A DNA stretch of 5,546 nucleotides from Acidimicrobiia bacterium (lineage in GTDB: Bacteria > Actinomycetota > Acidimicrobiia > Spongiisociales > ZC4RG35). The stretch's first letter is position 1, and each line of letters starts with the position of its first letter. The stretch lies in NCBI GenBank assembly GCA_009377735.1, contig WHTL01000275.1:1-5546 (forward strand). Reading direction: 5' to 3'. Under the pieces are notes generated by a model. That model did not search any database, had not been told where the DNA came from, and worked only from the letters and a program-made list of their open reading frames with translations. Made by a program: the position numbers and the translations under genes. Shown here piece after piece: positions 1-5,546 of the stretch.

Positions 1-102
1 AATTATTGCACCTACCCCACGGGCACGCAAGGACCGTTTGCCCCTACAAATCCGCTCCCCGACCCCAACCACAACCCAAAACCCCCGGTCACAGCATCGC
101 CA

Positions 103-122
103 CCCCCAAAAACCCCCAAAAA
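103..122. repeat. Perfect (C5A5)x2 tandem in C/A-rich tract
   Basis: Two exact copies of a 10-base unit, five C then five A, lie head to tail. They end a strongly strand-biased stretch (about 54-122) made almost only of C and A on the plus strand. C-runs of three or more lie at 57-60, 63-66, 75-77, 82-86, 103-107 and 113-117, so the minus strand has six G-runs and might form a G-quadruplex. The tract directly precedes the point where M24 peptidase homology begins, so it may mark the truncation junction. Read in the frame starting at base 1 it gives a proline-rich peptide with no recognisable fold. Confidence 0.75.
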
Positions 123-134
123 TCAGTCAAAGTC

Positions 135-661
135 GGGTCTGAGCCAGACAGTTGCCTTCCCTCCCAGTGGCCTTCGACAAGGAGGGTTCAAGCGGGCGAT
201 GTCCTTACCACCGAGATCAGCGTCAATTGGTGGGGTTACTCGGGACAGGTCCTCAGGACGATGACAATCGACGCCGATCCAACCGACGAATACCGGGACC
301 TCCACGCCGTGGCCGATGCCGCCTACGACGCGATTCTTGAGATAAGATGGCACCCCAGTATCTGAGATCGTTTCTGTGGCCTCGGAAACCATCGATGACG
401 CAGACTATACGATCTACGACGACCTCGTTCATCGGTATGGGGGCCGGCTACCTGCCGCCGATACTTGGTACCCGTAGCCGGGCTAATGAACCGACTCCTG
501 ATATGACCCTAAGTTCTGGCATGACGATCGTCATCCAGCCCAATGTCATCACCACGGATGAAACCAAGGGGGTTCAGACCGGAGAACTAATTGCCGTAAC
601 CGAAGGTGCGCCGGAGGAACTCCACCGGGCACCACGAGGATTATGGCAAGTTGGCTCCTAA
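135..661 (+). pseudogene. M24 (Xaa-Pro aminopeptidase-like) remnant, 5'-truncated, two frameshifts
   Basis: Three consecutive reading frames together give the C-terminal half of an M24 'pita-bread' peptidase. Segment one (about 135-344) contains RRVQAGDVLTTEIS, then GYSGQVLRT and YRDLHAVADAAYDAILE. Segment two (about 346-444) contains DGTPVSEIVSVASETI and YTIYDDLVHRYGG. Segment three (about 446-661) contains GYLPPILGTRSR, GMTIVIQPNV and GVQTGEL, and ends at TAA. Each junction fits a single extra base, near 345 and near 445. About 175 residues survive; family members are usually about 350-400, so the N-terminal half is gone. The canonical metal ligands Asp, Asp, His, Glu, Glu appear as Glu, Gln, His, Gln, Gly, so the parent gene may already have belonged to a non-canonical M24 subgroup. 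Homology is by motif memory; the family is fairly sure, the substrate is not. Two sequencing errors could explain the shifts but not the missing 5' half. Confidence 0.82.
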
Positions 662-737
662 TAGAGGTCGCCGCGAGGGCCGTGGATCTACCACCCACTT
701 CTCCGTCGAGAAAGCGCTCGGGTGTCACGGCTGAGCT

Positions 738-1014
738 CCTCGTATAGATGCTGACGGGTGCATATGGGTCGCGCTCTGGGACGGAGGCGCAGTCACCGAT
801 ACACCCCGAGAGGGTACCTCGACGCCGTGATCGATATGCCGGTAAGCCGCCCTGTCACCGCCCCACATCCTGAGCGTTCGGAGGGATCGGCCTCTCGACG
901 CTTTTCATCACCTCAGCCAAGCCAGGTCCTGGGTCGGAAACGGAGGCAGATGCCGGCCGCCTATTTGTGTGCCGGCCAGGCATAACCGGGATACCCGCAT
1001 ACCAATTTGGGTGA
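738..1014 (+). pseudogene. SMP-30/gluconolactonase/LRE-like C-terminal remnant, multiply disrupted
   Basis: Three frames read in turn rebuild the last third of an SMP-30 (regucalcin/gluconolactonase) beta-propeller. Frame one (741-794) gives RIDADGCIWVALWDGGAV. Frame two (794-853) gives HRYTPRGYLDAVIDMPVSRP. Frame three (862-1011) gives TS, a TGA stop, then AFGGIGLSTLFITSAK and, further on, AGRLFVC, RPGITGIPAYQFG and a terminal TGA. This matches the order in regucalcin: IDAEG-LWVA, GG-V-R, LPV, TSC-FGG, TSA, G-GIFK, G-KG-. The disruptions are a one-base deletion near 794, an apparent 11-base insertion at 851-861 flanked by CGCCC copies, and TGA (871-873) where the family usually has a Cys codon. 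Upstream of 741 the Pro-Asp-Gly segment with a metal-binding Asp is not readable, and about two thirds of the usual ~290 residues are absent. Intact relatives hydrolyse sugar lactones; this copy cannot be functional. Confidence 0.82.
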
Positions 1015-1155
1015 CTCGTCCCCGGGAGACAAACTCGAGATGCGCCATTAGACCTGACGTGACACCTGGCGCGGGGCTTCTCGAGGAGGCGGCAGGCTCT
1101 CGGGGATGAGATTCGGTAGACCTCGGTCGTCCCCAGTTGCCGCTGGCTTACCTAC
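1015..1155. other. Short non-coding gap, no recognised feature
   Basis: This stretch lies between the end of the SMP-30 remnant and the stop codon of the convergent SnoaL-like gene. I read all six frames and found no recognisable protein. I also see no hairpin followed by a T-run that would serve as an intrinsic terminator for either side. Confidence 0.5.
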
Positions 1156-1530
1156 TCACTGCTCGAGCATGTAGTACTCGGTGAACTCCGAGCAGCGGCC
1201 ATCCGGGGCAAATCTCAGCAGAAAGCAATTGTGAAACACCTGCCTGGGTTGGGTTGCGGTGCCGAAATACTCGCTGATACCGGTCGCCACGGCCCGATCA
1301 CCATCAACGGCGAAGACGGTGTAGTGCGCCTCCCACGACCCGGGCTCGTCCTGGTCGTCCATCCATGCCGCCACTATCTCCTCGACACCAGTCCACGTGT
1401 GCTCGGCTACCCAGGGCCGGTCGCGGTAGACGGCGTCCTTGCTAAACAGCCCGTCGATGGACGCCGGGTCGTTGCGCTGCCATGCCTCGACATAGCGGTC
1501 GAGCCACCCCTGAACGTGTTCGCGTTTCAC
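1156..1530 (-). CDS. SnoaL-like / NTF2-fold protein (nuclear transport factor 2 family)
   Basis: The 124-residue product has the normal length of a single SnoaL-like domain. Near the N-terminus it shows WLDRYVEAWQRNDPASIDGLF (about 9-29) followed by SKDAVYRD, the opening helix and turn of the fold. Mid-protein are TGVEEIVAAW and a VDGDRAVATG strand. The C-terminal end has FHNCFLLRFAPDGRC and EFTEYYMLEQ, the closing strands of the cone. There is no signal peptide or membrane segment, so it should be cytoplasmic. Members include polyketide cyclases, isomerases and dehydratases and many uncharacterised proteins, so no substrate can be named. The start is GTG at 1528-1530; an in-frame TGA lies eight codons upstream and no Shine-Dalgarno precedes it, which suits a leaderless transcript. 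It runs against its neighbours: convergent with the SMP-30 remnant, divergent from the PIN remnant. It is the only intact gene in the left third. Confidence 0.85.
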   Translation of the reverse strand: MKREHVQGWLDRYVEAWQRNDPASIDGLFSKDAVYRDRPWVAEHTWTGVEEIVAAWMDDQDEPGSWEAHYTVFAVDGDRAVATGISEYFGTATQPRQVFHNCFLLRFAPDGRCSEFTEYYMLEQ

Positions 1531-1754
1531 CAGTGCAACGCTACATCGTCAAACGTTTACAAGCTGAGCTTTCTCCTGGTGTCCACCGGGGGCTGTTGTC
1601 GGTCTCGGTGCTGGCGAGCCTCTACATCTGATCTTTTGCCGTCGCCGCCCCGTCGTTTGGACCTGGACGATCTGGTTCCACCCGTGTGACCTCACCTAAA
1701 GTCCATCTGACCCTGTGCTTAGGTGTGGCCCCCTGGAAAAGCACTGTCCTGGCA
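1531..1754. other. Divergent intergenic region, no intact gene
   Basis: This gap separates the minus-strand SnoaL-like start from the plus-strand PIN remnant. No intact gene was recognised in six frames. It holds an 8-base perfect palindrome AAACGTTT at 1551-1558, about 20 bases upstream of the SnoaL-like start, which could be an operator half or chance. In one plus frame, RRLDLDDLVPP (about 1648-1680) faintly resembles the acidic tail of VapB-type antitoxins, which would suit the PIN remnant downstream, but it is too short to call. Confidence 0.4.
1538..1543 (-). promoter_or_regulatory. Candidate -10 element for leaderless SnoaL-like gene
   Basis: On the minus strand TAGCGT fits TANNNT and ends seven bases before the GTG start, the spacing expected if transcription begins at the start codon. 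No good -35 box is visible 16-19 bases further upstream. Support is only the spacing and the lack of a ribosome binding site. Confidence 0.25.
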
Positions 1755-1975
1755 ATGCCGGCAACCTCGATGTCGAGCATCATGCTGCACGAGATAGCCA
1801 GACAGAGACTTGCCGACCTGGCCGAGGGCGACGAGCCGTGGGCTCTCCCCGCGGCATGGTTACCGATGCGGTCGTCGTGACGTTGTGCCGAGAACACGGG
1901 TTCGACACCATCCTCTCCAACGATCGTGACTTCACCCGCTTGCCCACCATCACGTGGCAGCCGCTCGCGGAGTAG
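1755..1975 (+). pseudogene. VapC-like PIN-domain toxin remnant with internal deletion
   Basis: Two frames carry separate halves of a VapC-type PIN domain. From about 1785 to 1850 the first frame reads LHEIARQRLADLAEG then DEPWALP, the helix and strand that follow the first active-site segment in these toxins. From 1862 the other frame reads TDAVVVTLCREHGFDTILSN then DRDFTRLP, ITWQPLAE and a TAG stop, the conserved C-terminal acidic segment. Between PWALP and TDA the family normally has about 40-50 more residues, including an acidic active-site residue; here the segments nearly abut, so a deletion that also shifted frame is likely. The N-terminal active-site Asp segment is not clear; LDV in the second frame near 1770 may be its trace. 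Intact members are ribonucleases paired with VapB antitoxins. The remnant has about 73 codons against a usual 130-140. No intact antitoxin is present. Confidence 0.72.
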
Positions 1976-2007
1976 CACCCACTGCCCACACCTCGGACAT
2001 CCCCTGG

Positions 2008-2013
2008 TAGATA
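2008..2013 (+). promoter_or_regulatory. Candidate extended -10 for the protease gene
   Basis: TAGATA preceded by TGG gives a TGN extended -10-like pattern, about 100 bases before the protease start. No convincing -35 box lies upstream, and the last base departs from TANNNT. It is the best of several weak candidates in 1976-2112. Confidence 0.15.
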
Positions 2014-2096
2014 CAACTCCCCTTCTCCGCCCACCTGACATTCTCCATCTGGACAAGTGCTCCTGTATTGTTGATGGCCTACGCCCGGAGGGCGAG

Positions 2097-2104
2097 AGAA
2101 GGGA
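2097..2104 (+). promoter_or_regulatory. Ribosome binding site fixing the protease start
   Basis: AGAAGGGA lies eight bases before ATG 2113. The in-frame TTG at 2068 and ATG at 2074 have no purine-rich stretch in front of them. The site therefore favours 2113, which also places the Arg-containing n-region of the signal peptide at the very N-terminus. Confidence 0.6.
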
Positions 2105-2112
2105 CAGCGGCC

Positions 2113-5100
2113 ATGAGGCCTAGTAGAGGATTCGCAGCGATTCTGGGGTTGGTCGTGATCCTGACCTTGGTCACGTGGAGCCCCGCCGGTGCCCAAGCCG
2201 TCTCCGACCCGACCGACATGGCACCAGGCGTGACGACCCAATTGACCCTGATCACTGGTGACACGGTCTTGCTCGAGGAGTACCCCGACGGGCGTCAGGC
2301 GGTGAGCATCGACGCCGCACCACGAGCCAGCGGCGAGCCGATCTTTGAGACCCTGGAGATGGGCGGAGAGGTGTACGTCCTTCCTTCGGACGCGGCGAGG
2401 CTCGTGCCCGAAATGCTCGACCGTGAGCTCTTCAACGTGACGAAGCTGGTCGACTACGGCTACGTCGACGGAGTACCGGTCATCGTCGACGCGGACAACA
2501 CCAGACGAGGGGCTGTGAGACAACCGGCGGTGGAGGGGCTGACGGTTACGTCGGAGCTTGAGAGTATCGGTGCCGTCGCCGCGACCGTGGAACCGGGCGG
2601 TGACTGGTGGGAGCAAGCCGGGACCGCACCCAACCAGACCTTTGACGCTGGGTCGTCGGCGTCGATCGAGAGGGTGTGGTTGGACGCTCAGGTGGAAGCC
2701 ACTCTCGACGAGAGCGCCCCGTTGGTCGGTGCGCCGCAGGCCCGGGACATCGGGTTGGATGGCACCGGCACCACGGTGGCGGTCCTCGACACCGGCATCG
2801 ACGATCAGCATCCCGACCTGGCAGGGAAGGTCGTCGCCTCGGCGAACTTCACCGACTCGAACACATCGGATGACCTACACGGTCACGGCACCCATGTCTC
2901 TGGTATCGTCGCCGGCACTGGGGCGGCGTCGGGCGGTAGTTTCACTGGTGTAGCGCACGGGGCCGAGCTGATGAACGGCAAGGTGCTCGGCGACGACGCC
3001 GTCGGGCAGTTCTCGTGGGTGATTGAGGGGATTGAGTGGGCCGCGGAGGGTGGCGCCGACGTCATCAACATGAGCCTGGGCGGCGACCCGACCGACGGCA
3101 CTGACCCGCTCAGCCAGGCCGCCAACACCCTAACCGAGCAACACAATGTGCTGTTCGTCGTCGCGGCCGGCAACAGCGGCAGCGCCGACCAGACGGTGGC
3201 CACACCCGCCGCGGCCGACGCCGCCCTAGCCGTCGGCTCGGTGACCAAGTCGGAGTTCCTCGCTTTCTCGTCTAGTCGAGGACCACGGAAGGGCGACTTC
3301 GCCATCAAGCCCGACGTCACCGCCCCCGGTGTGCTGATCGCCTCTGCCCGGGCGGAGGGCACCTCGATCGGCATACCGGCGGAGAACGACGCCTATCGGG
3401 CGACGTCGGGTACGTCGATGGCCAGCCCCCATGTCGCCGGCGCCGCGGCCATCCTGCGCCAGGCGGAGCCGCAGCTGACCCCGGCCGAGGTGAAGGCGAG
3501 GCTGGTCACAACCGCCGTCCCCAGGGCCACTAACGACGTGTATGAGCAGGGCGGCGGACGGATCGATGTGCCCGCCGCCCTCGACGTTCCCGTCGAAGCG
3601 ACGCCGGCGACGGTGAACCTGGGCTACTTCCGTTGGCCGCAGGACAACGTCGAGCCGGTCAGTGCCGACGTGACCTACACCAACTTGACTGACGACCCGC
3701 TCACACTCGATCTCGTGCTCGGCGTCGAGAGTCGTGATGGTGTCGTCCCCAGCGAGGGGATGCTCTCGGTCAGTCCAAACACCCTCACGTTGGCACCCGG
3801 CGAGGTTGGCGTGGCGACCGTGACGGTCGATGTCACCGGGGGCGAGCACGGCCTCTACGGCGGCTATCTTGTGGCCGAGTCGGGTGGAGAGGTAGTGACC
3901 CGCACCCCAGTGGGTTTCTACCACGAGTCCGAGCACTACGACCTGACAGTTACTGGGGTGGCTCGCGACGGGTCGCCTGCTAGTGCGCCCAGCAGCTTCG
4001 ACGTTGTCAACATCGACAACCGCCGCATCTTCACGGAGGGCAGCGTCGGCTTCGACGATGGAACCGGGACGGTGCGGGTGCCACCCGGAAACTACTCGGT
4101 AATGAGTGCCATCTTCACCGGCCCGGAGGGAGCGACCACCGACTGTTCGATGGTGGGTGAGCCGGAGGTCGAGGTGACTGGACCGACCGCCGTCACCCTC
4201 GACGCAGGTGATGCTGCACCGATCACCATCGACACGCCCGACCACCCTGACGCGATACCGGTCCAGCACTGGGCGCTCGATTACCGCCGGACGGCGGCCG
4301 AAGGTGGCTCCTTCTTCCATCGCTATCTGGCACCGGTGTCGGCGTTTCCGAACGGGATGTACGCCGCGGCGACCGATCCTGTCACGTTGGGGAGCCTCAC
4401 CTTCACCCACCGCTCGCGGCATGGTGCCGGTGAGCCCGCCACGCCGTATCTATACGACCTGGTGTTCAGCCACGCCGATGGCATCCCCACCGACCCCGGC
4501 CACACGGCCGAGACCGAATCGCTGGCTCGAGTGGACAACGGATTCGCCAGCGACAGCGGCGATCACATTGCCGGTGAGATCCGTCATTTCTGGACTCCCG
4601 GCCTCGCCATATCCAGCGCCGAGTTCGTGCCCTTACCGATGCTGGCCGAGCGGGTCGAGTACCTCGTTCCGGGTGTGGCCCGATACCAGCAGTCCATCTT
4701 CGCCCAGGGCACCGAGCTGGGACGTATGTTTGAGCCGATCACCGAGTACGCTGCCGGGGAACAGCGTGACCAGACCTGGCACGGCGGGCCCCGCCGTTCC
4801 GGGATGCGGGAAGGTGGACCGTTCGACATCAGCCGTGTGGTAACCCGGCTGGCGGACACGCTTCGTATGCCACTCATGGAGTGGGCCGACACCCACCCCA
4901 GTCACTGGAGCCCCGGTGACACCGCGGTCGACACAACCGCGTTCCGTCTGTTCCAGGACGACGAGCTGATCTTCGAGGACCTAGGTCCTCCGACGGGTGT
5001 TCCCGTCTCACCGGACTCGGCGGTCTATCGGATCGAGTTCGACGTGGCCCGCGACGCCGAATGGTGGACGACCTCGACTCAGACCTCGACCGCCTGGACG

Positions 5101-5490
5101 GTCCATTCCGAGCGCCCGCCGGGACCGAGCTTCGTGGTCCTGCCCCTGGTCATGGTCGACTATGACGCCGACCTCGACCTGCGCAACACCTCGCCACATC
5201 CGCGTGATCGATCCGGCCCGCCGGTGATCGAGATCCAGGCCCGCCACCAGGCCGGAGCCGACGGCCCACCGATCGCCGGTGCCCGACTGTGGACATCCTA
5301 CGACGATGGGGAGACCTGGCGACGGCGCGCTGGCAGGGGTCTCGGCGACGGTCGGTTCGAGTTCCGTCTCGATGCCCGCGACCCGCTCGAGACGACGGGC
5401 TTCGTTTCTCTGCGGGTCGAGGCGTGGGACAGCAACGACAACCGCATCGAACAGGAAATCATCCGGGCCTGGCGGCTGGCGGAAAGGTAG
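2113..5490 (+). CDS. Secreted subtilisin-like serine protease (peptidase S8), ~1125 aa, multidomain
   Basis: This is an extracellular serine endopeptidase. Residues 1-29 form a Sec-type signal peptide (MRPSRG, hydrophobic AAILGLVVILTLV, cleavage after AQA). An I9-like propeptide follows and opens with QLTLITGDTVLLEE, typical of large actinobacterial S8 proteases. The catalytic domain spans about 205-490: Asp226 in VLDTGIDD, His258 in HGHGTHVSGI, oxyanion Asn354 in VAAGNSGS, and Ser435 in GTSMASPHVAG. The Asp-His spacing of 32 equals that of subtilisin BPN'. Next come an Fn3-like beta domain (about 497-605), a carboxypeptidase-regulatory-like domain from DLTVTGVARDG (610) to about 710, and a C-terminal region with one Asp-box-like S-x-D-x-G-x-T-W (1062-1069) ending VEAWDSNDNRIEQEIIRAW. 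Length and order match Streptomyces-type ~1100-residue subtilases (SAM-P45 class, from memory). There is no LPXTG motif or C-terminal membrane anchor, so release is likely. All key residues are present and the frame is intact. Substrate is unknown. Confidence 0.95.
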   Translation: MRPSRGFAAILGLVVILTLVTWSPAGAQAVSDPTDMAPGVTTQLTLITGDTVLLEEYPDGRQAVSIDAAPRASGEPIFETLEMGGEVYVLPSDAARLVPEMLDRELFNVTKLVDYGYVDGVPVIVDADNTRRGAVRQPAVEGLTVTSELESIGAVAATVEPGGDWWEQAGTAPNQTFDAGSSASIERVWLDAQVEATLDESAPLVGAPQARDIGLDGTGTTVAVLDTGIDDQHPDLAGKVVASANFTDSNTSDDLHGHGTHVSGIVAGTGAASGGSFTGVAHGAELMNGKVLGDDAVGQFSWVIEGIEWAAEGGADVINMSLGGDPTDGTDPLSQAANTLTEQHNVLFVVAAGNSGSADQTVATPAAADAALAVGSVTKSEFLAFSSSRGPRKGDFAIKPDVTAPGVLIASARAEGTSIGIPAENDAYRATSGTSMASPHVAGAAAILRQAEPQLTPAEVKARLVTTAVPRATNDVYEQGGGRIDVPAALDVPVEATPATVNLGYFRWPQDNVEPVSADVTYTNLTDDPLTLDLVLGVESRDGVVPSEGMLSVSPNTLTLAPGEVGVATVTVDVTGGEHGLYGGYLVAESGGEVVTRTPVGFYHESEHYDLTVTGVARDGSPASAPSSFDVVNIDNRRIFTEGSVGFDDGTGTVRVPPGNYSVMSAIFTGPEGATTDCSMVGEPEVEVTGPTAVTLDAGDAAPITIDTPDHPDAIPVQHWALDYRRTAAEGGSFFHRYLAPVSAFPNGMYAAATDPVTLGSLTFTHRSRHGAGEPATPYLYDLVFSHADGIPTDPGHTAETESLARVDNGFASDSGDHIAGEIRHFWTPGLAISSAEFVPLPMLAERVEYLVPGVARYQQSIFAQGTELGRMFEPITEYAAGEQRDQTWHGGPRRSGMREGGPFDISRVVTRLADTLRMPLMEWADTHPSHWSPGDTAVDTTAFRLFQDDELIFEDLGPPTGVPVSPDSAVYRIEFDVARDAEWWTTSTQTSTAWTVHSERPPGPSFVVLPLVMVDYDADLDLRNTSPHPRDRSGPPVIEIQARHQAGADGPPIAGARLWTSYDDGETWRRRAGRGLGDGRFEFRLDARDPLETTGFVSLRVEAWDSNDNRIEQEIIRAWRLAER

Positions 5491-5546
5491 ACGAGCGGAC
5501 GGTCGGAACCCCAGGAGCGCAAAACAGCGAACCCCATGATCTCAAT
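5491..5546. other. Downstream end of window, nothing recognised
   Basis: Fifty-six bases follow the protease stop. No terminator hairpin is visible; the sequence GAACCCC occurs twice (about 5507 and 5530), probably by chance. An ATG at 5536 has an AGGAG 18 bases upstream, too far to count as a ribosome binding site, and the window ends before any frame can be judged. Confidence 0.4.

Noticed and set aside
860..895. HPERSEGSA-like peptide, reminiscent of translated dispersed repeats seen in some genomes
   Set aside because: The same bases read in another frame as TS-stop-AFGGIGLS of the SMP-30 remnant, and no second copy exists in the window.
951..977. TGCCGGCC direct repeat, able to form a GCCGGC hairpin (952-957 / 971-976)
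   Set aside because: Both copies fall in the readable SMP-30 segment (AGRL and CRPG codons), so coding explains them, and no T-run follows to make a terminator.
1231..1689. 152-codon plus-strand open frame over the SnoaL-like gene
   Set aside because: It overlaps the minus-strand gene, whose product has clear family motifs; this translation has none.
2068..2112. Upstream in-frame starts TTG 2068 and ATG 2074 for the protease
   Set aside because: They lack a ribosome binding site and would add 13-15 residues before a normal signal peptide; ATG 2113 has AGAAGGGA at good spacing.
1622..2811. Long minus-strand open frames opposite the PIN remnant and protease 5' region
   Set aside because: They are Arg/Pro/Gly-rich translations typical of antisense frames in GC-rich coding DNA, with no recognisable motif and overlap with well-supported coding.
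3226..4422. 398-codon minus-strand open frame inside the protease
   Set aside because: It lies wholly opposite a gene with catalytic motifs and domain order; its composition is that of a shadow frame.
5536..5546. ATG near the right edge as a new gene start
   Set aside because: The AGGAG is 18 bases away and only three codons remain in the window.

Overview
The window reads as chromosomal DNA of a GC-rich bacterium, most likely an actinomycete-type organism. This rests on the strong G/C bias at third codon positions, the GTG start of the small gene, and the large secreted subtilase, whose full domain layout is that of the ~1100-residue Streptomyces-type S8 proteases. Genus cannot be read from the sequence. 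No rRNA, tRNA, CRISPR array, insertion sequence or phage gene was seen.

Layout: bases 1-130 are C/A-rich low-complexity DNA with a perfect (C5A5)x2 tandem. Bases 135-661 hold the C-terminal half of an M24 (Xaa-Pro aminopeptidase-like) gene broken by two frameshifts. Bases 738-1014 hold the C-terminal third of an SMP-30/gluconolactonase gene, spread over three frames with an in-frame stop. Bases 1156-1530 (minus) hold a small, apparently intact SnoaL-like (NTF2-fold) gene. Bases 1755-1975 hold the remnant of a VapC-like PIN-domain gene with an internal deletion. Bases 2113-5490 encode an intact 1125-residue secreted subtilisin-like protease, which fills over 60% of the window.

The two intact genes have no evident functional link. 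The protease carries a signal peptide, an I9-like propeptide, a complete Asp/His/Ser triad with oxyanion Asn, and a long beta-rich C-terminal part, so it should act outside the cell on proteins. The SnoaL-like protein is cytoplasmic and of unknown substrate. The left third is best described as a gene graveyard: three plus-strand genes, all truncated or frameshifted, which standard gene callers would report as spurious short ORFs or miss. I found no convincing undescribed system. The most informative observations are the hidden pseudogenes.
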